A DNA stretch of 46,090 bases from Muribaculaceae bacterium (GTDB taxonomy: Bacteria > Bacteroidota > Bacteroidia > Bacteroidales > Muribaculaceae): the NCBI GenBank assembly GCA_910573745.1, contig CAJSYI010000019.1, positions 1 to 46,090 of the forward strand. The letters are read 5' to 3'. The notes under the pieces are model-generated. The model made no database searches, was not told where the DNA came from, and worked only from the letters and a program-made list of their open reading frames with translations. The position numbers and the translations under genes were made by a program. Positions within the stretch are counted from its first letter, which is position 1; the number at the start of each line of letters is the position of its first letter. Shown here one piece after another: positions 24,531 through 32,229 of the stretch.

Positions 24531-25922
24531 ATGGCAAACGAATCCATGGTTCCGGGCGGCAGCGGGCGCGTGGTGGTACGCGAGACCATCGACGGCGTGC
24601 CTGTGGAGGAGGCCGCAGGCCGGCAGCGCGCACGGCAGAAGCCGCAGCCGGGCCGTCAGGTGGCGGCACGCCGTCCCGACACGTACATATGGGGCATATA
24701 CCTCTCCCTGCTGCTCATCTCGGTAATCGAGCTTTTCAGCGCATCGTCAACCGAAGTGAGGGCAAGCAACGTCTACGCCCCGCTCATCAGGCACTGCGTA
24801 TTCCTCGGTGGAGGGCTGCTCATAGTGCTCACCTTCCAGAAGATACACTATTCCGTCTTCCGCAAGCTGGCATGGCCGATGGCCATCCTCTCGCTCGCCC
24901 TCCTGCTCCTGTCATCCGTGGCGGGAGTGGAAATCAACGGCGCGCAGCGGGCCATACAGATGGGCCCGATCACCATCCAGCCCCCGGAGATAGTGAAGCT
25001 CACGGTAGTCCTGCTCCTGGCCGGAGTGCTGGCACGCAACCAGATTCCGGGCGGGGTGAGCATGAAAGGCATAGCCACGGCGTCGGTCATAGTGATGGTG
25101 TTCAGCATATTCGTGCTTCCCAACGGACTGACCAACCTGCTCATACTCATCGGCGCGAGCGGATGCATGTTCATGATAAGCGGCATGAAGATCCGCACCA
25201 TATTCCTTGTGCTGGCAATCTACTGCCTCTGCGGAGGACTCGCCTACGCATTGCGGTCGGCGAGCGCAGCCGACAGGCAGTTCGACGCAATAGCGGCACA
25301 GGCGACCGGAGGCGCGGAAAGCTCCGCCGCCCCTTCGATAGGACGTGAGCATACGCAGAAGAACCGCATAGCCCGCCATCTCAAAGGCGTCTCCCCCACC
25401 GACACGATCGACGACCTCAACCGCCAGGTGTTCTTCTCAAAGTTCGCCCTGGCCAACGGCGGCGTCCACGGACGCGGCCCCGGCAACTCCCGAGAAAGCG
25501 CACGCCTTCCCCTCGCATTCTCCGACTACATATATTCCATCATAGTCGAGGACACCGGATTCATCGGAGGCCTCGGGCTGCTGCTCCTCTACCTCTGCCT
25601 GATAGGCCGTGCCGGCATCGTGGCGTCGAAATGCACGAGGGCGTTCCCCGCGCTGCTCATCATGGGATGCGCGCTGCTCATCGTGCTCCAGGCCCTTGTC
25701 CACATGGCCATCGTAACAGGGCTGGCGCCGGTGAGCGGACAGCCGCTGCCCTTCATCTCAAAGGGGGGCACGTCGATACTCGTCATGTCGGCGGCGATAG
25801 GCATGATGCTCTCTGTGAGCCGCTACGGCACCACCCGTGGCAACAAGAAGCAACAGAACGCCGAAATCAGCCAGCTGCCCGACGACCTTCAGGCGGCCAA
25901 CCCGATGCAGATCGGGTCTTAG
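24531..25922 (+). CDS. ftsW: septal peptidoglycan polymerase FtsW (SEDS family)
   Basis: A 463-residue SEDS glycosyltransferase that polymerises lipid II at the septum together with FtsI. About ten membrane helices follow a ~55-residue charged cytoplasmic N-terminal tail rich in Arg, Gln and Pro that is longer than in most FtsW proteins. SEDS signatures include ALANGGVHGRGPGNS, SDYIYSIIVEDTGFIGG and PVSGQPLPFISKGGTS. A ~65-residue loop (about 245-310) containing QATGGAESSAAPS is expected outside the membrane. The stop codon overlaps a 14-base motif (25921-25934) that recurs at 44593. Confidence 0.97.
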   Translation: MANESMVPGGSGRVVVRETIDGVPVEEAAGRQRARQKPQPGRQVAARRPDTYIWGIYLSLLLISVIELFSASSTEVRASNVYAPLIRHCVFLGGGLLIVLTFQKIHYSVFRKLAWPMAILSLALLLLSSVAGVEINGAQRAIQMGPITIQPPEIVKLTVVLLLAGVLARNQIPGGVSMKGIATASVIVMVFSIFVLPNGLTNLLILIGASGCMFMISGMKIRTIFLVLAIYCLCGGLAYALRSASAADRQFDAIAAQATGGAESSAAPSIGREHTQKNRIARHLKGVSPTDTIDDLNRQVFFSKFALANGGVHGRGPGNSRESARLPLAFSDYIYSIIVEDTGFIGGLGLLLLYLCLIGRAGIVASKCTRAFPALLIMGCALLIVLQALVHMAIVTGLAPVSGQPLPFISKGGTSILVMSAAIGMMLSVSRYGTTRGNKKQQNAEISQLPDDLQAANPMQIGS

Positions 25923-25934
25923 AGTGTGTTTCAG
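25921..25934 (+). repeat. short repeat AGAGTGTGTTTCAG, copy 1
   Basis: This 14-base word starts in the ftsW stop codon, in the space before murG. The identical word is found at 44593-44606 in another intergenic space. It is followed here by an AT-rich run up to murG. Its role is unknown. Confidence 0.5.
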
Positions 25935-25954
25935 GCTTTTAGAGATTTTTCAGA

Positions 25955-27061
25955 ATGGACGACAAAAGAAAACCCAGGATACTCATAAGCGGCGGCGGCA
26001 CGGGGGGACACATATTCCCCGCCGTGGCCATCGCCAACGCTCTGCGCCGCCGATGCGGCGCGGAAATCCTCTTCGTAGGCGCCGAAGACCGCATGGAGAT
26101 GGAAAAGGTGCCTGCGGCGGGCTATCCCATCAAGGGGCTGCCCGTGGCGGGGTTCGACCGCAAGAACCTGCTCAGGAACTTCGCCGTGGTGCTGAAGCTG
26201 CGCAAGAGCATGGCCATGGCCCGCCGGATAGTCAGGGACTTCAGGCCTGACATCGCCATAGGCGTGGGCGGCTACGCCTCCGGGCCGACGCTGAAAGCGG
26301 CCCAGAAGGCCGGAATACCCACTCTCCTGCAGGAACAGAACTCCTACGCCGGGGTCACCAACAAACTGCTGGCAAAGAAGGCCGGACGCATATGCGTGGC
26401 CTACGGAGGAATGGAACGCTTCTTCCCGGCCGACCGCATAGTCAAGACCGGCAACCCCGTGCGCGCCGCCCTGCTTGAGCCGCGTCCGCAGGAGGAAGCC
26501 CGCCTGAGCTTCGGGCTGAAGCCCGACAGGCCTACCCTGCTGGTGGTGGGCGGAAGCCTCGGGGCGCGCACCCTGAACGAGTCAATGGAAAACGGCCTCG
26601 GAAAGCTCGTGGCCGCCGGGATACAGGTCATCTGGCAGACAGGCAGGCATTTCGGCGACCGCGCCGTGAAAGCCGCCCAAGGCCGGGAAGGCGTAACCGC
26701 CACTGAATTCATCACCGACATGGCGGCGGCCTACGCCGCAGCCGACCTCGTGGTGTCGCGCGCCGGAGCCGGCTCCATCAGCGAGCTTGAGCTGCTCGGC
26801 AAGCCGTGCATCCTCGTCCCCTCGCCCAACGTGGCCGAAGACCACCAGACGAAAAACGCCCGTGCGCTCTCCGACGCAGGCGCGGCGTTGCTCGTAAGCG
26901 ACGCGGAAGCCCGCGAGAAGCTTATACAGACCGTGCTGGACACGTTCTCCGACAAACCGGCCATCCGGGCCATGGCCGAAAAGATAAAGAGCCTCGCGCT
27001 CCCCGGAAGCGACGACAGGATAGTGGACGAGGCCCTCGCCCTGATAAACGCAAAACCTTAG
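25955..27061 (+). CDS. murG: UDP-GlcNAc:lipid I N-acetylglucosaminyltransferase MurG
   Basis: A 368-residue family GT28 enzyme that converts lipid I to lipid II at the inner face of the membrane. The N-terminal glycine loop ISGGGTGGHIFPA (11-23) and GVGGYASGP (about 94-102) bind the lipid side. The C-terminal GGSLGARTLNE, SRAGAGSISEL and PSPNVAEDHQTKNA form the UDP-GlcNAc site. Length is typical. It starts 32 bases after ftsW. A 7-bp GC-rich hairpin follows in the 80-base gap to murC. Confidence 0.98.
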   Translation: MDDKRKPRILISGGGTGGHIFPAVAIANALRRRCGAEILFVGAEDRMEMEKVPAAGYPIKGLPVAGFDRKNLLRNFAVVLKLRKSMAMARRIVRDFRPDIAIGVGGYASGPTLKAAQKAGIPTLLQEQNSYAGVTNKLLAKKAGRICVAYGGMERFFPADRIVKTGNPVRAALLEPRPQEEARLSFGLKPDRPTLLVVGGSLGARTLNESMENGLGKLVAAGIQVIWQTGRHFGDRAVKAAQGREGVTATEFITDMAAAYAAADLVVSRAGAGSISELELLGKPCILVPSPNVAEDHQTKNARALSDAGAALLVSDAEAREKLIQTVLDTFSDKPAIRAMAEKIKSLALPGSDDRIVDEALALINAKP

Positions 27062-27068
27062 CCCTCCA

Positions 27069-27089
27069 CGCGCCTCGTCCCAAGGCGCG
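27069..27089 (+). terminator. weak GC hairpin between murG and murC
   Basis: Arms CGCGCCT (27069-27075) and AGGCGCG (27083-27089) form a 7-bp stem with a 7-base loop. The sequence after it (GGAAAACC) has no T run, so it is at most an attenuating or RNA-stabilising structure in the dcw message. Confidence 0.35.
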
Positions 27090-27141
27090 GAAAACCATGT
27101 GAAAATCAGAACAACAAACTCAAACACACCCTTAGGCTGCA

Positions 27142-28527
27142 ATGGTGAAGAACATTTTTTTCGTCGGTGCCGGAGGCATCGGAATGGCAAACCTCGAACG
27201 TTATTTCCTTTCCAAAGGGCACAACGTGGGCGGATACGACCGCACGCCGTCTGAACTGACCGACGCGCTGCGGCAGGAGGGCGCCCGCATCTTCTTCGAC
27301 GACGACCCTTCGCTCATCGGCCCGCAATGGCGCGACCCTGCCGACACGCTCGTGGTCTACACCCCGGCCGTGCCCGCCGACAACCGCGTCCTCTCAAGTT
27401 TCCGGGAGGGAGGGTTCGAGGTGATAAAGCGCGCCGCCCTGCTCGGGAAGATAACCCACGACTCCGACGGCATCTGCGTGGCAGGCTCCCACGGCAAGAC
27501 CACCGTAAGCTCCATGGCCGGACTGATCCTGCACCGCGCCCGCACGGGATGCAACGCGTTCCTCGGCGGGATACTCCGCAACACCGGCAGCAACCTGCTG
27601 CTCTCCCCCGGCTCGAGGTTCAGCGTGATAGAGGCCGACGAATACGACCGCTCATTCCACCACCTCTCCCCTTTCATAGCCGTCGTAACCTCGACCGACC
27701 CCGACCATCTCGACATCTACGGCAACGAGGAGAACTACCTCGACGCGTTCGCGCATTTCACGTCGCTCATCCGCCCCGGCGGCACCCTCATCCTCCACAC
27801 CGGGCTGAAGATGCGCCCCAGGGTGCAGAAAGGCGTAGGCATACTGACCTATTCCGCAGGCGACCCGGAGGCCGACTTCCACGCCGAAAACGCCAGATAT
27901 GAGGACGGAAGGCTTCTGTTCGACCTGAAAACCCCTGAAAACACAATCAGAGACGTGGAGGTGGGAGTCCCGGTGGAAATCAACATCGACAACGCCGTGG
28001 CCGCAGCCGCAGCCGCGCTCACGGCCGGAGCAACGCCCGAAGAGGTGAAGTCGGGACTGGCCGCGTTCATGGGGGCAAAACGGCGGTTCGAGTTCTGGCT
28101 GCGTCCTGAAGGAGGGAAAACTCCGGTGCTCATCGACGACTACGCCCATTCCCCCAACGAAGTCCTCGCCTCCATCCGTTCTGTGAGGAAGCTCTACCCC
28201 GGCAAGAAGCTGAGCGTAATCTTCCAGCCCCACCTCTACACGAGAACGCGCGACTTCGCCCCGGAATTCGCCGCCGCGCTTTCGGAAGCCGACGAGGTGA
28301 TCATGCCTGAAATCTACCCGGCACGCGAAGAACCCATACCAGGAGTGGATTCCCTGCTGATACTCAACGACGTGAAATCGCCTGAAAAAATCCATTGCAG
28401 ACGGAAAAATTTGCTCGACTTGGTAAAAAATCGTAACTTTGAAATCTTAATGACCTTGGGAGCGGCCGACATCGACCGTCTGCTTCCGGGGATTCACGAC
28501 ATACTCAGCGTCCGCGCAAAAAGCTGA
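27142..28527 (+). CDS. murC: UDP-N-acetylmuramate:L-alanine ligase MurC
   Basis: A 461-residue Mur ligase that starts the stem peptide. The UDP-binding motif FFVGAGGIGMANLERY is at 6-21, the ATP loop GSHGKTTVSSMAG at 115-127, EADEYDRSF follows and DDYAHSPNE lies in the C-terminal domain. It looks complete. The last ~45 codons are strikingly AT-rich compared with the rest of the gene and contain a perfect Bacteroidetes promoter (28410-28441). The coding sequence here seems to double as the control region of ftsQAZ. ftsQ begins 3 bases after the stop. Confidence 0.97.
   Translation: MVKNIFFVGAGGIGMANLERYFLSKGHNVGGYDRTPSELTDALRQEGARIFFDDDPSLIGPQWRDPADTLVVYTPAVPADNRVLSSFREGGFEVIKRAALLGKITHDSDGICVAGSHGKTTVSSMAGLILHRARTGCNAFLGGILRNTGSNLLLSPGSRFSVIEADEYDRSFHHLSPFIAVVTSTDPDHLDIYGNEENYLDAFAHFTSLIRPGGTLILHTGLKMRPRVQKGVGILTYSAGDPEADFHAENARYEDGRLLFDLKTPENTIRDVEVGVPVEINIDNAVAAAAAALTAGATPEEVKSGLAAFMGAKRRFEFWLRPEGGKTPVLIDDYAHSPNEVLASIRSVRKLYPGKKLSVIFQPHLYTRTRDFAPEFAAALSEADEVIMPEIYPAREEPIPGVDSLLILNDVKSPEKIHCRRKNLLDLVKNRNFEILMTLGAADIDRLLPGIHDILSVRAKS
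28410..28441 (+). promoter_or_regulatory. internal promoter for ftsQ-ftsA-ftsZ inside murC
   Basis: TTTG (28410-28413), exactly 20 bases, then TAACTTTG (28434-28441) fit the Bacteroidetes consensus fully. They lie in an AT-rich island within the GC-rich 3' end of murC. Transcription would start about 80 bases before the ftsQ ATG. This would let the late division genes be expressed apart from the precursor genes. Confidence 0.7.
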
Positions 28528-28530
28528 CTT

Positions 28531-29424
28531 ATGGGCAAAACGATAGTCAAATGGATGATACTGACCGCATTGCTTACCTGCACCGTGATTCTTACGGTAT
28601 GGGCGGGCAACCGTGCGCAAGCATCCATGTGCCAAGGAATCGAGGTTGTGGTCGAAGGCGGCGACCCTCGCGGCGCGGCCCGCACCCGGCGCGGGGTCTA
28701 CAACGAGGTGCTGCGCTTCGACAGCCATCTCCTCCAGAAGCGCGCCGCAAGCATCAACATCCTCGCCCTCCAGCAGCACCTCTCCCGCATCAGCAACTTC
28801 GAGAGCGTAAGCTGCCTCGTAACCTCGCAAGGCAAGCTGAGGGTGACGGTGGTGCCGATGATTCCCGAAATACGCGTATTCGACGGCAACGAAAGCTACT
28901 ACATCAACAAGGACGGCAAGCGCATCGCCGCCAACGCCGAGTTCTTCGCCGACGTGCCCGTGGTGCGCGGACGGTTCACGAAAGACTTCCCTCCCACCTC
29001 GGTGCTTCCCGTGGTGCGCTTCGTGCGCAACGACTCCACGCTCAAGCATCTCGTGAGCATGTTCGAGGCCAAAGACGCCGACGACATCCTGCTCATCCCG
29101 AGGGTCGCGGGCCACGTCATCAACTTCGGCGACGCCTCCGGCCTCGAACGCAAACGGCGCGCGCTAATGGCGATTTACCGCAACGTGATGCCCTACAAGG
29201 GATGGGAGGAATACGACACAATCTCGGTGAAGTTCCGGGGACAGGTCGTGGCCACGCGGCGCGACAAGTCGGCTGCCGCCCATTCCGCAGTGCTGACCGA
29301 GGAGGCCGACCTCGAGGAAGCCTCGCTCGCCGCACATTCCGGAGCCGTCAGGGCAGACATCGGAGCCGCCAACGACTCCACGCAGTCCGTCAATGAAAAA
29401 CGAAAAACGAAAACGAACACATGA
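28531..29424 (+). CDS. ftsQ: cell division protein FtsQ
   Basis: A 297-residue bitopic membrane protein between murC and ftsA, where ftsQ is always found. It has a short cytoplasmic start, a membrane helix (about 7-25) and a periplasmic region beginning with CQGIEVVVEGGDPR. The conserved beta domain around 110-220 includes IPEIRVFDGNESYYINKDGKRI, written here in two parts as IPEIRVFDG and ESYYINKDGKRI. About 50 low-complexity Ala/Glu/Asp residues form the C-terminal tail. FtsQ links the early and late divisome through FtsB and FtsL. It overlaps ftsA by 4 bases. Sequence conservation in the family is low. Confidence 0.88.
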   Translation: MGKTIVKWMILTALLTCTVILTVWAGNRAQASMCQGIEVVVEGGDPRGAARTRRGVYNEVLRFDSHLLQKRAASINILALQQHLSRISNFESVSCLVTSQGKLRVTVVPMIPEIRVFDGNESYYINKDGKRIAANAEFFADVPVVRGRFTKDFPPTSVLPVVRFVRNDSTLKHLVSMFEAKDADDILLIPRVAGHVINFGDASGLERKRRALMAIYRNVMPYKGWEEYDTISVKFRGQVVATRRDKSAAAHSAVLTEEADLEEASLAAHSGAVRADIGAANDSTQSVNEKRKTKTNT

Positions 29425-30755
29425 ACAACGAACGATACATAGCCGCACTGGAAATCAGCAGTTCCAAGATAATCGGAGCCGTGGGCCGCGCCCGCCCGGG
29501 AGGCCAGACCGACGTGCTCGCCATAGAAAGCGAGAAGTCGGACGACTGCGTGCACTACGGCATAATCCAGAACCTCGAGGAGGCCGCCGCACGTATCCGC
29601 AGCGTGATAAGCAAGCTTGAAAGCAAGCCGGAAGTGGCCCCGCGCAAAATCAGGAGCGTCTACGTGGGACTCTCCGGCCTGTCGCTCCATTCGGTGATCA
29701 CCAACGTGGACGTGCGTCTTCCGGAAGAGACCGAAATCACCGACTCGGTGCTCGACACGCTGCGCGACAAGGCCCTCACCTCCACCGTTGACAGCGACTA
29801 TGAGGTGATAGACGCCGTGCCGCGTTCGTTCAAGATAGGAAAGCTGGAGACCACCACCCCGAAAGGCTCCATAGGCCAGGACGTGTCGGCCACATACGAC
29901 CTCATCGTGTGCCGCCGGGAAATGTGCCGCAACATAAGCCGCACCCTCCCCGAAAAGCTCGGCATACGCAGCGAGGGGTTCATCGTAACCGGCATGGCGA
30001 CCGGCCACATACTCCTCTCCGACGAGGAGAAACGCCTCGGATGCATGCTCGTGGACATAGGCGCGGAGACATCGACGATAAGCATATACAGATACGGCCA
30101 CCTGCAGTTCTTCGCTACGCTCCCGCTCGGAGGGCGCAACATCACCCGCGACCTCACAAGCCTCAACATGCTCGAACAGAGAGCCGAGGAGATAAAGCGC
30201 ACGTCAGGCAACGCCATAGCCTCCGAAAACCCGCCGCAGCTCAACCTCAACGGCCTTAAGCTCAGCGACGTGAGCAACATCATCGTGGCCCGTTCGGAGG
30301 AAATCGTAACCAACATAATCGAGACGATAAGCCACGCCGGGCTAAAGGAGAACGACCTTCCCGGAGGCATAGTCTGCATCGGCGGGGGAAGCAAGCTCAA
30401 CGGCATGCTCGAGCTGATAGCCAACAAGAGCAACCTCCCCGTAAGGCGCGGGCAGCTCCCGTCCTACGTCCGCCTCGAGGACATGCGCACCTCGTCGGCA
30501 GACTCCATCCAGGTGGCAAGCATACTCTACGAAGGCGCGACGCTCAACGACGCCGAATGCCTCGAAACGCCCCAGAAGGCGGAAATCCCCGTAACGGGGA
30601 CCGCAAACGCGCCGGCGGACGAACGCACCGGCGCGGCCGGCCCGGAGACGCAGATGCCGCCGAAGCCTCGCCGGCGCGGCCTGTTCGACAGGATAAAGCA
30701 AGGGATAGGCGGATATTTCCGCCCCGACGACGAAGACGACTCCGACCTCTATTAA
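29421..30755 (+). CDS. ftsA: cell division protein FtsA
   Basis: A 444-residue actin-like ATPase that anchors FtsZ to the membrane. Nucleotide-binding segments are AALEISSSKIIGAVG (6-20), LVDIGAETSTISIY (about 211-224) and GGIVCIGGGSKLNG (about 314-327). The SHS2 insertion (about 80-165) starts after VYVGLSGLSLHS. The C-terminus ends in the basic amphipathic helix RRGLFDRIKQGIGGYF, which binds the membrane, followed by an acidic tip. A proline/alanine-rich linker of ~50 residues precedes it. It overlaps ftsQ by 4 bases and is 22 bases from ftsZ. Confidence 0.97.
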   Translation: MNNERYIAALEISSSKIIGAVGRARPGGQTDVLAIESEKSDDCVHYGIIQNLEEAAARIRSVISKLESKPEVAPRKIRSVYVGLSGLSLHSVITNVDVRLPEETEITDSVLDTLRDKALTSTVDSDYEVIDAVPRSFKIGKLETTTPKGSIGQDVSATYDLIVCRREMCRNISRTLPEKLGIRSEGFIVTGMATGHILLSDEEKRLGCMLVDIGAETSTISIYRYGHLQFFATLPLGGRNITRDLTSLNMLEQRAEEIKRTSGNAIASENPPQLNLNGLKLSDVSNIIVARSEEIVTNIIETISHAGLKENDLPGGIVCIGGGSKLNGMLELIANKSNLPVRRGQLPSYVRLEDMRTSSADSIQVASILYEGATLNDAECLETPQKAEIPVTGTANAPADERTGAAGPETQMPPKPRRRGLFDRIKQGIGGYFRPDDEDDSDLY

Positions 30756-30777
30756 CCACCGATTACACCAATCCTTC

Positions 30778-32169
30778 ATGGACAACGCAATACACAGCAA
30801 CGACATAACCGACGGAAGCAGCTTCGACAACTTCGATTCGGAAGCCATAATCAAAGTGATCGGAGTGGGCGGAGGCGGAGGAAACGCGGTCAACTACATG
30901 TACCGCCAGAACATCCCCTACGTCAACTTCGTCGTGACCAACACCGACAAGCAGGCCCTCAACAAATCCCCGGTGCCAAACAAGCTGATTCTCGGCTACC
31001 AGATCACCAAGGGGCGCGGAGCCGGCAACAAGCCCGAAGTGGGACGCGAATGCGCCGAGGCCTCGGCCGACGAAATACGCAGGCTGTTTGAAGACCAGAC
31101 GGAGATGGTCTTCATCACCGCAGGCATGGGCGGAGGCACCGGCACCGGTGCGGCTCCGGTCGTGGCGCGCATAGCCAAAGACGCTGGGATGCTCACCATA
31201 GGCATAGTCACCGTACCCTTCTTCTTCGAAGGGGAAAGCAAGATACTCAAGGCCCTCGACGGAGCCGAAGAGCTGAAGAAGCATGTGGACGCGCTCCTCG
31301 TGATCAACAACGAGAACCTCGTGGAGCTTTACAAGGACTACAGCCTCTTCAACGCCTTCGAAAAGGCCGACGACACGCTGGCCAACGCCGCTCGCTCCAT
31401 ATCGGAGATAATCTCGGAGGAATGCTTCATCAACGTTGATTTCCAGGACGTGAAGACAATCCTGAAGGACAGCGGCACGGCAATCATCTCCACCGCCTGC
31501 GGCGAAGGCGAACACCGCGTGAGCGACGCCATCAACAACGCGCTCCACTCCCCGCTCCTCAAGCGGCACGACATCAAGACGTCCAAGAGGCTCCTGTTCA
31601 AGTTCTCCTGCGCACGCGACGCCGACCATCCGCTGCAGGCAAGCGAGATAAACGAAATCACGCGTTTCACCTCCGAACTCCCCTCCACCATCGACGTGAA
31701 ATGGGGAATCGCCGACAACCCGGAACTGGGCGACAAGGTGAAGATCACCGTCCTGGCCTCAGGCTTCGACGTAACGCTCCGCGAAGCCAACCGCGGCGAG
31801 AACGGCAAGGATAAGGATGAGATAATCTTCGGAAGCGACCTGGACAACACCAAGGACGTGCCGGCGTCGAAGGCCGAGTCGCGCGAGGCGATAGAGGAAT
31901 TCTACGGGGCGGACAAGGTGCGCCAGAAGAAGAAGAACGACGACCGGCAACGCTACGTGGTGCTGACCCCCGACCTCTACGACGACCACGAGGTGATAGC
32001 CCTCATGGAACGCACGCCGACCTACAACCGCGACCAGTACACAAAAGACCTCATCCGCCAGGCCGCCGAGACCGCCAAGAACGAGAAGGCGGGCATACGC
32101 ATGCCCGAAAACCGCCCGTCCGACCTGCGCGGCGGTGGCGCGATAACATTCGGCGACATCGACGACTGA
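30778..32169 (+). CDS. ftsZ: cell division GTPase FtsZ
   Basis: A 463-residue tubulin homologue that forms the Z-ring. The tubulin signature GGGTGTG is at 118-124, preceded by IKVIGVGGGGGNAVNYM (25-41). The T7 loop region NVDFQDVKTIL and the GTPase and C-terminal domains are complete up to about residue 325. A long charged linker follows (about 340-445, with DDHEVIALMERTPTYNRDQY), ending in AITFGDIDD, probably the FtsA-binding tail. It closes the dcw cluster. No strong terminator is seen in the 60 bases after it. Confidence 0.98.
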   Translation: MDNAIHSNDITDGSSFDNFDSEAIIKVIGVGGGGGNAVNYMYRQNIPYVNFVVTNTDKQALNKSPVPNKLILGYQITKGRGAGNKPEVGRECAEASADEIRRLFEDQTEMVFITAGMGGGTGTGAAPVVARIAKDAGMLTIGIVTVPFFFEGESKILKALDGAEELKKHVDALLVINNENLVELYKDYSLFNAFEKADDTLANAARSISEIISEECFINVDFQDVKTILKDSGTAIISTACGEGEHRVSDAINNALHSPLLKRHDIKTSKRLLFKFSCARDADHPLQASEINEITRFTSELPSTIDVKWGIADNPELGDKVKITVLASGFDVTLREANRGENGKDKDEIIFGSDLDNTKDVPASKAESREAIEEFYGADKVRQKKKNDDRQRYVVLTPDLYDDHEVIALMERTPTYNRDQYTKDLIRQAAETAKNEKAGIRMPENRPSDLRGGGAITFGDIDD

Positions 32170-32229
32170 CGCGGCACGACGCATCATCACCACAAACAGA
32201 CCGCTCCCCTCCCGCTAACAAGAAAAAAG

